This document shows, in pieces, positions 1 to 6,355 of a stretch of 10,159 nt of DNA. The notes under the pieces were generated by a model. The model did not search any database and was not told where the DNA came from. It worked only from the letters and a program-made list of their open reading frames with translations. The stretch spans positions 1 to 10,159 of the forward strand of contig DOZC01000010.1 in assembly GCA_003518205.1 (NCBI GenBank). Reading direction: 5' to 3'. The translations under genes and the position numbers were made by a program. Each line of letters begins with the position of its first letter. The first letter of the stretch is position 1. Source of the DNA: Minisyncoccota bacterium. GTDB lineage: Bacteria > Patescibacteriota > Microgenomatia > UBA1400 > PJMF01.

Positions 1-849
1 GTTCGTCAACTGACTAATGAATTGGGCAAACAACAAGCTGAGGTTTTACCCGGCTGTCCAGCTGAGGTCATCGGTTTTACGGAAGCGCCTGAGGTGGGTT
101 TAGTGGTGCGAGAAACAGGCTTGGATTATTCCAGTACCGAGGATGAGGTTTCAGCTCTAGTAGCTGAGAGTGGGTTTACAAATATTGGAGCGGCTGGCGG
201 GGTGCAGGGTTTCGATGTCAGTCAGCTAGATTTCTTGTTGGGCGAGAAACAAAAACTCAAACTTTTAATCAAAGCTGATGTCAAAGGTACTCTCGAAGCA
301 ATTCTGCAGGTGTTGGATAAGGAAAGCATCGAGTTATTGTCCGCTGGTGTTGGTCAAGTTAACGATCAAGATGTGGCGTTTGCGCACACCGCCGGGGCTT
401 TAATCATCGCTTTTGGCGTTAAAGTGCCTAAAAACATGAAGGCTCAAGCTAAAGCTCAAGGCGTCAAGATCAAAGAGTACGACATCATTTATCATTTGAT
501 CGAAGACCTTCAGCGCCAGATGTTGAAGCTAATGGAGCCGACTATCGGCGAGGTCACCACTGGCGAAGCTGATATTTTGCAGATTTTTGAAATGCGCGGC
601 GAGAAAATTGCCGGCGTCCGAGTGCGCATCGGTGAGATTAAGCACAACGACCGATTGCATCTGAAGCGCGGCGAAGCCATCGTGGCTGACCCAGTGATCA
701 AGTCCATCAAACACGGCAAAGACGACATCTTGGTGATCAAAACCAAAAACGAAGCCGGCGTGGTTTTCAAGAACAAAAAACTTGATTTTCAGGTAGGCGA
801 CGTTCTGTTGGCCTACAAAGATGAAGACGAAGTGGAACGTGTAGAATAA
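1..849 (+). CDS. infB: Translation initiation factor IF-2, C-terminal part (5' end outside window)
   Basis: The reading frame is open from base 1, so this is a gene cut by the window edge; 282 codons and a TAA stop are visible. IF-2 is the GTPase that places initiator tRNA on the ribosome. The GTPase domain lies upstream and is not seen. What remains is the end of domain II, then domain III starting near LLIKADVKGTLEAI (close to the E. coli IF-2 segment VLKADVQGSVEAI), the linker helix with YDIIYHLIEDLQ, and the domain IV beta barrel (IAGVRVRIGEIKHNDRLHL to the end), which in the family binds the formylmethionyl-tRNA acceptor end. An in-frame TTG near base 22 is not the true start. The next gene begins 37 bases downstream with no obvious terminator between, so the two are probably co-transcribed. 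Identity is very secure. Confidence 0.97.
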   Translation, partial: VRQLTNELGKQQAEVLPGCPAEVIGFTEAPEVGLVVRETGLDYSSTEDEVSALVAESGFTNIGAAGGVQGFDVSQLDFLLGEKQKLKLLIKADVKGTLEAILQVLDKESIELLSAGVGQVNDQDVAFAHTAGALIIAFGVKVPKNMKAQAKAQGVKIKEYDIIYHLIEDLQRQMLKLMEPTIGEVTTGEADILQIFEMRGEKIAGVRVRIGEIKHNDRLHLKRGEAIVADPVIKSIKHGKDDILVIKTKNEAGVVFKNKKLDFQVGDVLLAYKDEDEVERVE

Positions 850-886
850 GTTTTGGTAATTAAAAATCATTGTCTAGGAATCGTCT

Positions 887-1879
887 ATGGTATTTCCAAA
901 AGAAGGACCTTTTACAGCCGAAGAAGCCGAAGCAGAAATTGGTATAGGTTTTATAAAAATGGCCGATTTTATTGCTAGATTAACTGTTCCAAATCCAGAT
1001 CAGTCTAAAAGCAAAAAGAATCAAGTTATAGCTTATTTAGCTAGTTTGTCCCAGTCAAGAGCTGACATGATTGTGGGAAAAATTAAATTTGATGCCAATT
1101 TTTCAATGTTTAAAGTGGCCATTGCTGAGGTTAGATCTCAACTTGTCCAGCAAACTGAAAAAGAATCTCGTGTTGGCGATGTCAAAACAGTCCTAACTTT
1201 TGGCGCTATGGCTGGTGGAGCTGAAATAACTCGTCGAATTGAGCTTTTGGCTAAAGGGATGGATCAAGAATATTTTTGTGAAGTTGCGCCCAAAAAAATT
1301 GTGGCTGAAATTAAACGTGAGCTTGACCAGGAGCTGGCTACTAAAGAGTTGAAAATTATTATTCAAGCGAGTAGTGATGATGATGTGGGAATTGAAATTA
1401 CATCTAGTGATGGAATTCATCTGCTAACTGTTTTAATCGAGAGATCGCAGCGTCTTAGTGAGTTTGATGGTGAGCCGATGGAAGTCACCACGGTAAAAAT
1501 TAGCAAAAGTAATAATAAATATTTAGCTGAATTATCTATAAGTCATGCGGTCGGTTTTGTTTCAAATTTACGTGCAGCTATGCAAGACGGAGATGTTGAT
1601 TTAGCTGAGGGAGTGAACTTATTTTTGCAAGGTGCTGAGAGTATTGATAAAGTTGGCAAGAAGATTAGTTTGGGTGAACAAATCTTTGGCGTCATGAATA
1701 CCTTGTTGGTTGAATCTGAAAGAAAATACAAAACTACTAGAAGAATTAGTCAGGGTCAAAAATATCAGGATGCTAAAGATGCCAAAGATGCCAGAATTTG
1801 TGCTGGTTGCGGTATGGATAAAGTTAAAGATGCGGGTGCATGTCTCAGTTGCGGCATGCCATATTCTTTCAAAAGTTAA
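887..1879 (+). CDS. Unrecognised 330-residue protein with C-terminal zinc ribbon
   Basis: I do not recognise the family. The ATG is preceded by a weak ribosome-binding site (AGGA at 876-879, 7 bases away). The protein has no signal peptide or membrane segment, so it should be cytoplasmic. The N-terminal two thirds look mixed alpha/beta, with helices around residues 10-35 and 75-115 and strands such as LKIIIQASS and EVTTVKISK. Near the C-terminus a charged repeat DAKDAKDAR leads into a treble-clef or zinc-ribbon-like cysteine set: C305-x2-C308-x10-C319-x2-C322, each pair followed by GM. It sits directly after infB, where many bacteria have rbfA, but it is far longer and lacks an RbfA-like KH pattern. 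Its codons are AT-richer than those of infB. Position suggests a translation or RNA-linked role; this is inference only. The gene itself is secure, the function unknown. Confidence 0.85.
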   Translation: MVFPKEGPFTAEEAEAEIGIGFIKMADFIARLTVPNPDQSKSKKNQVIAYLASLSQSRADMIVGKIKFDANFSMFKVAIAEVRSQLVQQTEKESRVGDVKTVLTFGAMAGGAEITRRIELLAKGMDQEYFCEVAPKKIVAEIKRELDQELATKELKIIIQASSDDDVGIEITSSDGIHLLTVLIERSQRLSEFDGEPMEVTTVKISKSNNKYLAELSISHAVGFVSNLRAAMQDGDVDLAEGVNLFLQGAESIDKVGKKISLGEQIFGVMNTLLVESERKYKTTRRISQGQKYQDAKDAKDARICAGCGMDKVKDAGACLSCGMPYSFKS

Positions 1880-1903
1880 CTAGTATCCGCCATCTGCTAT
1901 AAT
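1876..1903 (+). promoter_or_regulatory. Extended -10 promoter of rpsO
   Basis: TGCTATAAT (1895-1903) is a perfect extended -10 element with a consensus TATAAT. A partial -35, TTAACT at 1876-1881, lies 16 bases upstream and overlaps the stop codon of the preceding gene. Transcription would begin near 1910, giving a leader of about 90 bases before the rpsO ATG. The same 11 bases TCTGCTATAAT recur in front of pnp at 9200-9210. Confidence 0.75.
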
Positions 1904-1914
1904 ACCGGCATTAA

Positions 1915-1979
1915 CAGGAAGACTATCCTGATTGGCTGGAAGTTTGGCGCGGTGCCGACCTGCCACAAAAGCGAATCAG
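1915..1979 (+). promoter_or_regulatory. Structured rpsO leader with two mutually exclusive folds (possible S15 autoregulatory site)
   Basis: Fold A is a short 5' hairpin, CAGGA (1915-1919) with TCCTG (1926-1930). Fold B is a long imperfect stem: CTGATT (1928-1933) with AATCAG (1974-1979), then GGC-GG (1934-1939) with CC-GCC (1959-1964) around a T/T mismatch, then an apical hairpin TTGGC (1944-1948) with GCCGA (1954-1958) around GCGGT. Bases 1928-1930 are used by both folds. The outer stem of fold B ends 4 bases before the ribosome-binding site GGGAG (1984-1988). S15 is known to repress its own mRNA through diverse leader structures in several bacteria, so an autoregulatory role is plausible but inferred. 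Confidence 0.5.
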
Positions 1980-1998
1980 CGATGGGAGAAAGATACCT

Positions 1999-2268
1999 AT
2001 GGCCTTAAATAAAGCCAAAAAAACCGACATTATCAAAGCCTTTCAAATGTTCGAGGGCGACACCGGCTCTCCAGAGGTTCAGGTGGCTCTGTTGACCAAT
2101 TCTATCCAAGAATTGACCGAACATTTGAAGAAAAACAAAAAAGACAACCACTCCCGCCGAGGTCTCTTAAAACAAGTTTCCAAACGTCGCCGATTGTTGA
2201 GTTTCTTGATGAAACACAACCTCGAGCGCTATCAGGTTCTGATCGGGAAGTTGGGATTGAGCAAATAA
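1999..2268 (+). CDS. rpsO: 30S ribosomal protein S15
   Basis: The 89-residue length is exactly typical of S15, which binds the three-way junction of the central domain of 16S rRNA early in 30S assembly and forms a bridge to the 50S subunit. Diagnostic blocks are present: [13 protein letters not shown] (residues 21-33), the [19 protein letters not shown] stretch carrying the rRNA-contacting histidine, serine and arginines, and the C-terminal [10 protein letters not shown]. The ATG is preceded by GGGAGAAAG at 1984-1992. The gene has its own promoter and structured leader. In most bacteria pnp follows immediately; here the next gene is convergent and pnp is about 7.4 kb away. Identification is secure. 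Confidence 0.98.
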   Translation: MALNKAKKTDIIKAFQMFEGDTGSPEVQVALLTNSIQELTEHLKKNKKDNHSRRGLLKQVSKRRRLLSFLMKHNLERYQVLIGKLGLSK

Positions 2269-2277
2269 GCTTTTTTT
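2259..2277 (+). terminator. Weak candidate rpsO terminator overlapping its stop codon
   Basis: GAGC (2259-2262) can pair with GCTT (2269-2272) across a six-base loop that contains the stop codon, and a run of seven T follows (2271-2277). The stem is only four pairs with one wobble, so this is a marginal intrinsic terminator. The T-run and the position right after the gene are the main support. Confidence 0.3.
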
Positions 2278-2295
2278 GATTGGTTGCTTGGTTGG

Positions 2296-2309
2296 ATTTT
2301 GACCAAAAT
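2296..2309. repeat. Inverted repeat between convergent genes
   Basis: ATTTTG (2296-2301) and CAAAAT (2304-2309) are perfect inverted arms around AC. This lies in the 77-base gap between the convergent rpsO and transglutaminase genes, where a bidirectional terminator would be expected. No T-run follows on either strand, so a terminator role is not supported. No other terminator for the minus operon is visible here. Confidence 0.3.
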
Positions 2310-2345
2310 AATCAGTCAGCCTTTTAGGTCGTGGCGATTTTTAAA

Positions 2346-5300
2346 TCAGGTTTGATTGATTTCTTCAACATTGGGTTGATCCTTTGGTTTCATTTTGGCC
2401 ACCTCGTGATATTTAAGGAGTAAAGGTATTTCCAGACTTAAGGCTTTAATCATTTCGATTTTGGTAATTGGTTTTGGAGTAACGAAGACTCTGATTGGTT
2501 GTTCTATTGGCAAAATTGTGGGAGCTGCCTCTGAGCTTCTTTTTGGATGCTTTAGCAATCTAGCCTTTTTCTTATTGGCTCTAGAAAGAGTTCTCAAATA
2601 ACTTTCATAAAGATAATCAAAAACTTCATGAATAAATAAAGCCTCATTAGTGGGATTTCTTAGAAAAATTTTATTAAGATTCAAATCATACAATGTGGAT
2701 CCAAGAAGATCTTTGGCAAAAGCAGAATTCAGTGATCGATTAAAATTATGTCGAATATTATATAAACTAATTTTGAAATGTTCGTCTTGATTTTGTTTAA
2801 CTACATCGGCAACATCTATTCCAGAAACTCTAGCTACAAAATTTGGGATAGGTTCATTGAGAGAACTGGGCTGAAAATCTTGAGTTTGCTGAAGTGACTT
2901 TTTTAGTGGTTCAATCAGTTTGCGATCTTGTTTGGCTTTAAGTAATCGAGGAATTAGTAAGGCTCTATCAAAAAAAGATATATCATCACCATGTCCAATG
3001 TAATTGGACTTGGCATGAAAGATGTCGTGGACGATTGAGCCGACTTTTTCAGCGATTCTAGCTTCTGGTTTCCAATAAACTCCACTTCTTTCATTCAGAT
3101 ATGTCTCAAGTTTTTCTAACAGTTGATTATTTTTTCGTTGAGCCCGGCGGCCCAAACCATAAATTAGACTATAAATGGTAATTAAGGATAAAATTTCTGC
3201 CAAAATGCCCCATTCTGAAGTGGCAAATTCAGCCATTTTAGCTAATGGTAATTTAAAAGTTCTAAGTAGATCCTGAATTGATTTAATGTTAGCTAATTGT
3301 TCGATCCCAGCTCCACCGTTTAGACCTCTTAGTTGTTCGGCTGAACTTGGATCAACTAATCCTGGTGTGGCATCTGCATCTTCCCAGGTATTGGTGATTG
3401 GGTTGAAGAATTGAGCCCAACCATGTTTTTCGCTACCTTCAAGTGTTTTTCGATTAATGCTCAACAAAGCTGAGTCGTTGGCAAATCCAATTGCTTCTCT
3501 AGCATCAATGCCAATGTATCGAAGAAAAGCGATATTGACGGTATTAACCACATCACAATCACCAAACCCAACTTGCCAGGCTCGTTTGATAAACTCACCT
3601 TCGGATCTGTCAGCCAAATAAAAATCACTGTATTTGGGCTCGAGTGAGTAAACAAAGTGATCGCGAACAAAGTTGGTTACTTGGACTGTTTTTTCTGCTG
3701 GTGACAGAGACGAATCGTCTCGAATTTTGTTTAAAAAGGCTATGGCTTGCTGATCTTGGTTTTCTGGATTACCCATCAAACCTCTAATGTCGATAGTGCC
3801 ACGATCGGGATCTGTCGTGACAGGACTGTCATAAGAATTATGCTTGCCTATTTCAATTGGCTTCATACCCACAGTTAGTGTCTGAGGAGTAGGCAAATCT
3901 ACGCTGAGCTCTGCTACATAGCTACCATTTTGGGACATAAAGACATCAATGACGCTGTCTGACATCGAGCCAACTTGGACATAAGTTAATTCCCAACCGC
4001 TTGGTACTGGAATACTGAAGCGTTGGCCAGCTTCACTGATTGGAAAGACGCTGACTAATTTTGAAGGGCTATCTACGGGGGTAGATGGTAAAAATTGTTG
4101 CCAAACACGATCTGAACTGGTATCCATAGTCCATTGGTTAAAAATGAAATTCTGTCCAATGGCTTCACGATAAAAACCATCTGGGACTGTGCCCTCAATT
4201 TGCCAATAAATGGCTTTATTCATTCCTTCACCAGAATTTTCTGGAGAATACGTATCTTTGACTGGTGGAGGCGCTTCAGCATCATGAGGGGCGACATCTG
4301 CAGAGTCGGCTGAATTGGAGTCTCCGCCAGTTGCCCCGGCCTCTCCACTAGAGCCATCAGCATTAACACCAGACTCACCACTGCCGCCAGACTTGGCGTC
4401 ACCATAACCAGTTTGGGCTATGTCATCAGGCAAACTGCCAGATCCCGTCATTGGGGGGGGCGTGACTAATCCAGCGGCAGATCGATTGGGTTGCGATGGA
4501 GGAGGTGATTTGTGATTGGCAGCAAAAATCATGCCAGCTGCCAGCATGGTCACTATCCCCGTTAAGATAATTTTAGTTTTGAGTGATGAGGTTTTTTGTT
4601 TTTCGTGAGTGATGATAAATTCATGAATGGGTAAAAATGAAGCAATAATATTGCCGTTCCAAGTTGGATCTTCTAAATCATATCGACCCTCAATTAGATC
4701 AAGAACTAACTCATAGCTATAACCCTGAGAAGTTAAATCTGCAAAAATTTTGGTTCGTAGTTTAATTAGTTCTGATTTAGATAATTGACCAGCTTGTTGG
4801 TCAATTATCTGAAGTGAGTTCCTAACTCGAATATTCAAAATGACGTTATCAATATTCTCCAGTAATTCGAGAGAAAGCTCTGTGTGTGAGATAACATCTT
4901 TCCATTGTAACTCGATTGAATTTAAATCTTGGATTAATTCTGCAATGATTTTCCTGGCTCTAAGTTGATTGTTTTTACGAAAATCTCGCTCGATACGACT
5001 AATAATTTCACACTGTCTTTCGGGACATTTTTTGGCGTAAAAACCCAATTCTTCAGCTATTGTGACCACAAATTGGGGAGAATCTGGCTCTATTAAATGG
5101 GTGGACAGACTAGCGGCCAAATCGGTTCGACTATTAAGTTGCTGTTTGATTGATCCATCATAGTTGGCCAACTCTTCCAGCATCACTTGTTTTGCATTAG
5201 TAGTTTTGACTTTTTCTGTTTGGAGTTGTTCTAATAATGGCTGGGTTGATTCTGGCAGATCGTCAGAATTTTTTTGATGAATTTCGATTTTATCCTTGGC

Positions 5301-5381
5301 TCTTTGTTCGCGACCCACATCAAGAGATAGCAAATTCTTAAAATCAGAAGCTGGAGCGGTAGGGCCAAGCTCACTCAACAT
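2346..5381 (-). CDS. Two-helix membrane protein with extracytoplasmic transglutaminase-like core
   Basis: Last gene of the minus operon, 1011 residues. Residues 1-265 are helical and charged with no signal peptide. A membrane helix spans about 269-290, preceded by lysines (cytoplasmic side). A Pro then Gly/Ser/Asp/Ala-rich linker follows (about 292-385), then a beta-rich part (390-530), then a transglutaminase core (about 565-675): C609 in GFGDCDVVNT, H653 in KHGWAQFF, D670 in WEDADATPG. These match the Cys-His-Asp triad of the family. A second helix spans 723-744, followed by RRAQRK (cytoplasmic), then about 265 helical, basic residues. So the core should face outwards. Start: ATG at 5381 is 5 bases after GAGGA; an in-frame ATG at 5393 adds four residues but lacks such a site. 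The 5' end overlaps the upstream gene by 11 bases. In this superfamily the fold can cross-link, hydrolyse or be a peptidase; the reaction is not predictable here. Confidence 0.88.
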   Translation of the reverse strand: MLSELGPTAPASDFKNLLSLDVGREQRAKDKIEIHQKNSDDLPESTQPLLEQLQTEKVKTTNAKQVMLEELANYDGSIKQQLNSRTDLAASLSTHLIEPDSPQFVVTIAEELGFYAKKCPERQCEIISRIERDFRKNNQLRARKIIAELIQDLNSIELQWKDVISHTELSLELLENIDNVILNIRVRNSLQIIDQQAGQLSKSELIKLRTKIFADLTSQGYSYELVLDLIEGRYDLEDPTWNGNIIASFLPIHEFIITHEKQKTSSLKTKIILTGIVTMLAAGMIFAANHKSPPPSQPNRSAAGLVTPPPMTGSGSLPDDIAQTGYGDAKSGGSGESGVNADGSSGEAGATGGDSNSADSADVAPHDAEAPPPVKDTYSPENSGEGMNKAIYWQIEGTVPDGFYREAIGQNFIFNQWTMDTSSDRVWQQFLPSTPVDSPSKLVSVFPISEAGQRFSIPVPSGWELTYVQVGSMSDSVIDVFMSQNGSYVAELSVDLPTPQTLTVGMKPIEIGKHNSYDSPVTTDPDRGTIDIRGLMGNPENQDQQAIAFLNKIRDDSSLSPAEKTVQVTNFVRDHFVYSLEPKYSDFYLADRSEGEFIKRAWQVGFGDCDVVNTVNIAFLRYIGIDAREAIGFANDSALLSINRKTLEGSEKHGWAQFFNPITNTWEDADATPGLVDPSSAEQLRGLNGGAGIEQLANIKSIQDLLRTFKLPLAKMAEFATSEWGILAEILSLITIYSLIYGLGRRAQRKNNQLLEKLETYLNERSGVYWKPEARIAEKVGSIVHDIFHAKSNYIGHGDDISFFDRALLIPRLLKAKQDRKLIEPLKKSLQQTQDFQPSSLNEPIPNFVARVSGIDVADVVKQNQDEHFKISLYNIRHNFNRSLNSAFAKDLLGSTLYDLNLNKIFLRNPTNEALFIHEVFDYLYESYLRTLSRANKKKARLLKHPKRSSEAAPTILPIEQPIRVFVTPKPITKIEMIKALSLEIPLLLKYHEVAKMKPKDQPNVEEINQT
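4453..4460 (-). repeat. C8 homopolymer in the transglutaminase gene
   Basis: Eight G on the + strand, hence eight C in the coding strand, encode part of a TPPPM segment in the linker just after the first membrane helix. A one-base slip would truncate the protein before its enzyme domain. The reading frame is intact at length eight in this sequence. Confidence 0.9.
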
Positions 5382-6351
5382 ACATGTCCTCATTGTGTAG
5401 CCAATTCATGTTTGTGGGAGTTAGTTCATTAAAAACAGCTATAGATATTGTGGGTTTATCTGTTGTTTTGATCTTTTTACCTCTTTTGCTTCTAGCATTA
5501 TTATCACTTCGATTACAGCTATAAGCGAAAGCACTAGACACCAAAGGAATGGTGGCTGTAGATTGTGATTGAGTGATTAATTGATCAGCTAAAATCACAG
5601 CTCTAACATCCGCTGATTGACTCAGCCCATCATCTGTGACTTTTGGGACGCTATGACATATTTCTTGAAATTGATTAATGGCAGTAATAGCTGATTTAAT
5701 TGGATTGTTTTCCTGAACTAAGTCGAATGAAACTGTTTGACTACCAGAGCTCCCAACTAAAACTAATCGCAGTTGAATCTTCAACTGATTAATTGAAAAA
5801 TTAGCAGTTTTAAGTTGATTATTTAATTCAGTCAGATCGATCTGAGCTAAGGCGGCGATCAATTTTCTAGTATTGTCAAATTTTGGGGCGCCCTCAATCA
5901 TACTAACATCAATTGCGGTAGCGTAGACCACGGTTAATAAAGGGATTTGCTGAATTTCTGGTCCAGGTAAGTTTTCCTCTCTTTGCCTGAGTGGTGGTGG
6001 AGTGACTCCTAAGAGAGCGCTTCTGGTAAATCCACGTCTAGCTGACACAGGGAGACTCCCAGTTCGAGCTGGGACAAGTTGTACTTCTGGTGGTGAAAAA
6101 GTTTGCAATAAATCTGGCTGAACTAAAACTCTTTTTTGAATCTGTTCAATGATATGTGCCGCCAGCTCACCACGACCGGAAGCGATCTCTTCTGCTTTAC
6201 TGATTAAAAACCCTCGAGAATTTTCAGAACTAACTTGTTGAGCCCTAACTTGGGCTATTAGTTCTTCGATTACAGCCAACTCAGTTAGAGTTTTGCCGGC
6301 GAGAATGTTTTGATCAGCTTTATTTCTGCTAAAAAAGGTTTCCAAAAACAT
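5371..6351 (-). CDS. Degenerate vWA-like protein, candidate adaptor of the AAA+ ATPase
   Basis: 326 residues, no membrane segment. Residues 15-85 are helical and include LVQPDLL (76-82), a motif also seen near the N-terminus of the ATPase next door. A Pro/Arg-rich linker (about 86-135) follows. Residues 138-310 resemble a von Willebrand A domain: a hydrophobic strand ending in IDVS (147-150), helix KFDNTRKLIAAL, strand IQLRLVLVG, a helix at 217-232, strand VRAVILAD (249-256), and last strand TISIAVF. The MIDAS metal site normally reads DxSxS; here only D148 and S150 are present, followed by MIEG, and no clear MIDAS threonine is visible. The start ATG lies 4 bases after the ATPase stop with no good ribosome-binding site, suggesting translational coupling. 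MoxR ATPases commonly have a vWA or DUF58 partner, which supports an adaptor role. The vWA call is by pattern only and could be wrong; the gene itself is well supported by operon packing. Confidence 0.7.
   Translation of the reverse strand: MFLETFFSRNKADQNILAGKTLTELAVIEELIAQVRAQQVSSENSRGFLISKAEEIASGRGELAAHIIEQIQKRVLVQPDLLQTFSPPEVQLVPARTGSLPVSARRGFTRSALLGVTPPPLRQREENLPGPEIQQIPLLTVVYATAIDVSMIEGAPKFDNTRKLIAALAQIDLTELNNQLKTANFSINQLKIQLRLVLVGSSGSQTVSFDLVQENNPIKSAITAINQFQEICHSVPKVTDDGLSQSADVRAVILADQLITQSQSTATIPLVSSAFAYSCNRSDNNARSKRGKKIKTTDKPTISIAVFNELTPTNMNWLHNEDMYVE
5387..5391 (-). promoter_or_regulatory. Ribosome-binding site that decides the transglutaminase start
   Basis: GAGGA read on the minus strand lies 5 bases before the ATG at 5381 and inside the end of the upstream vWA-like gene. 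It also overlaps the last base of the alternative ATG at 5393, which has no comparable site, so it favours the inner start and implies translational coupling. Confidence 0.6.
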
Positions 6352-6355
6352 GACA

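Noticed and set aside
887..1879. rbfA, expected by position after infB
   Set aside because: The protein is about three times the usual RbfA length, ends in a zinc ribbon, and shows no RbfA-like pattern.
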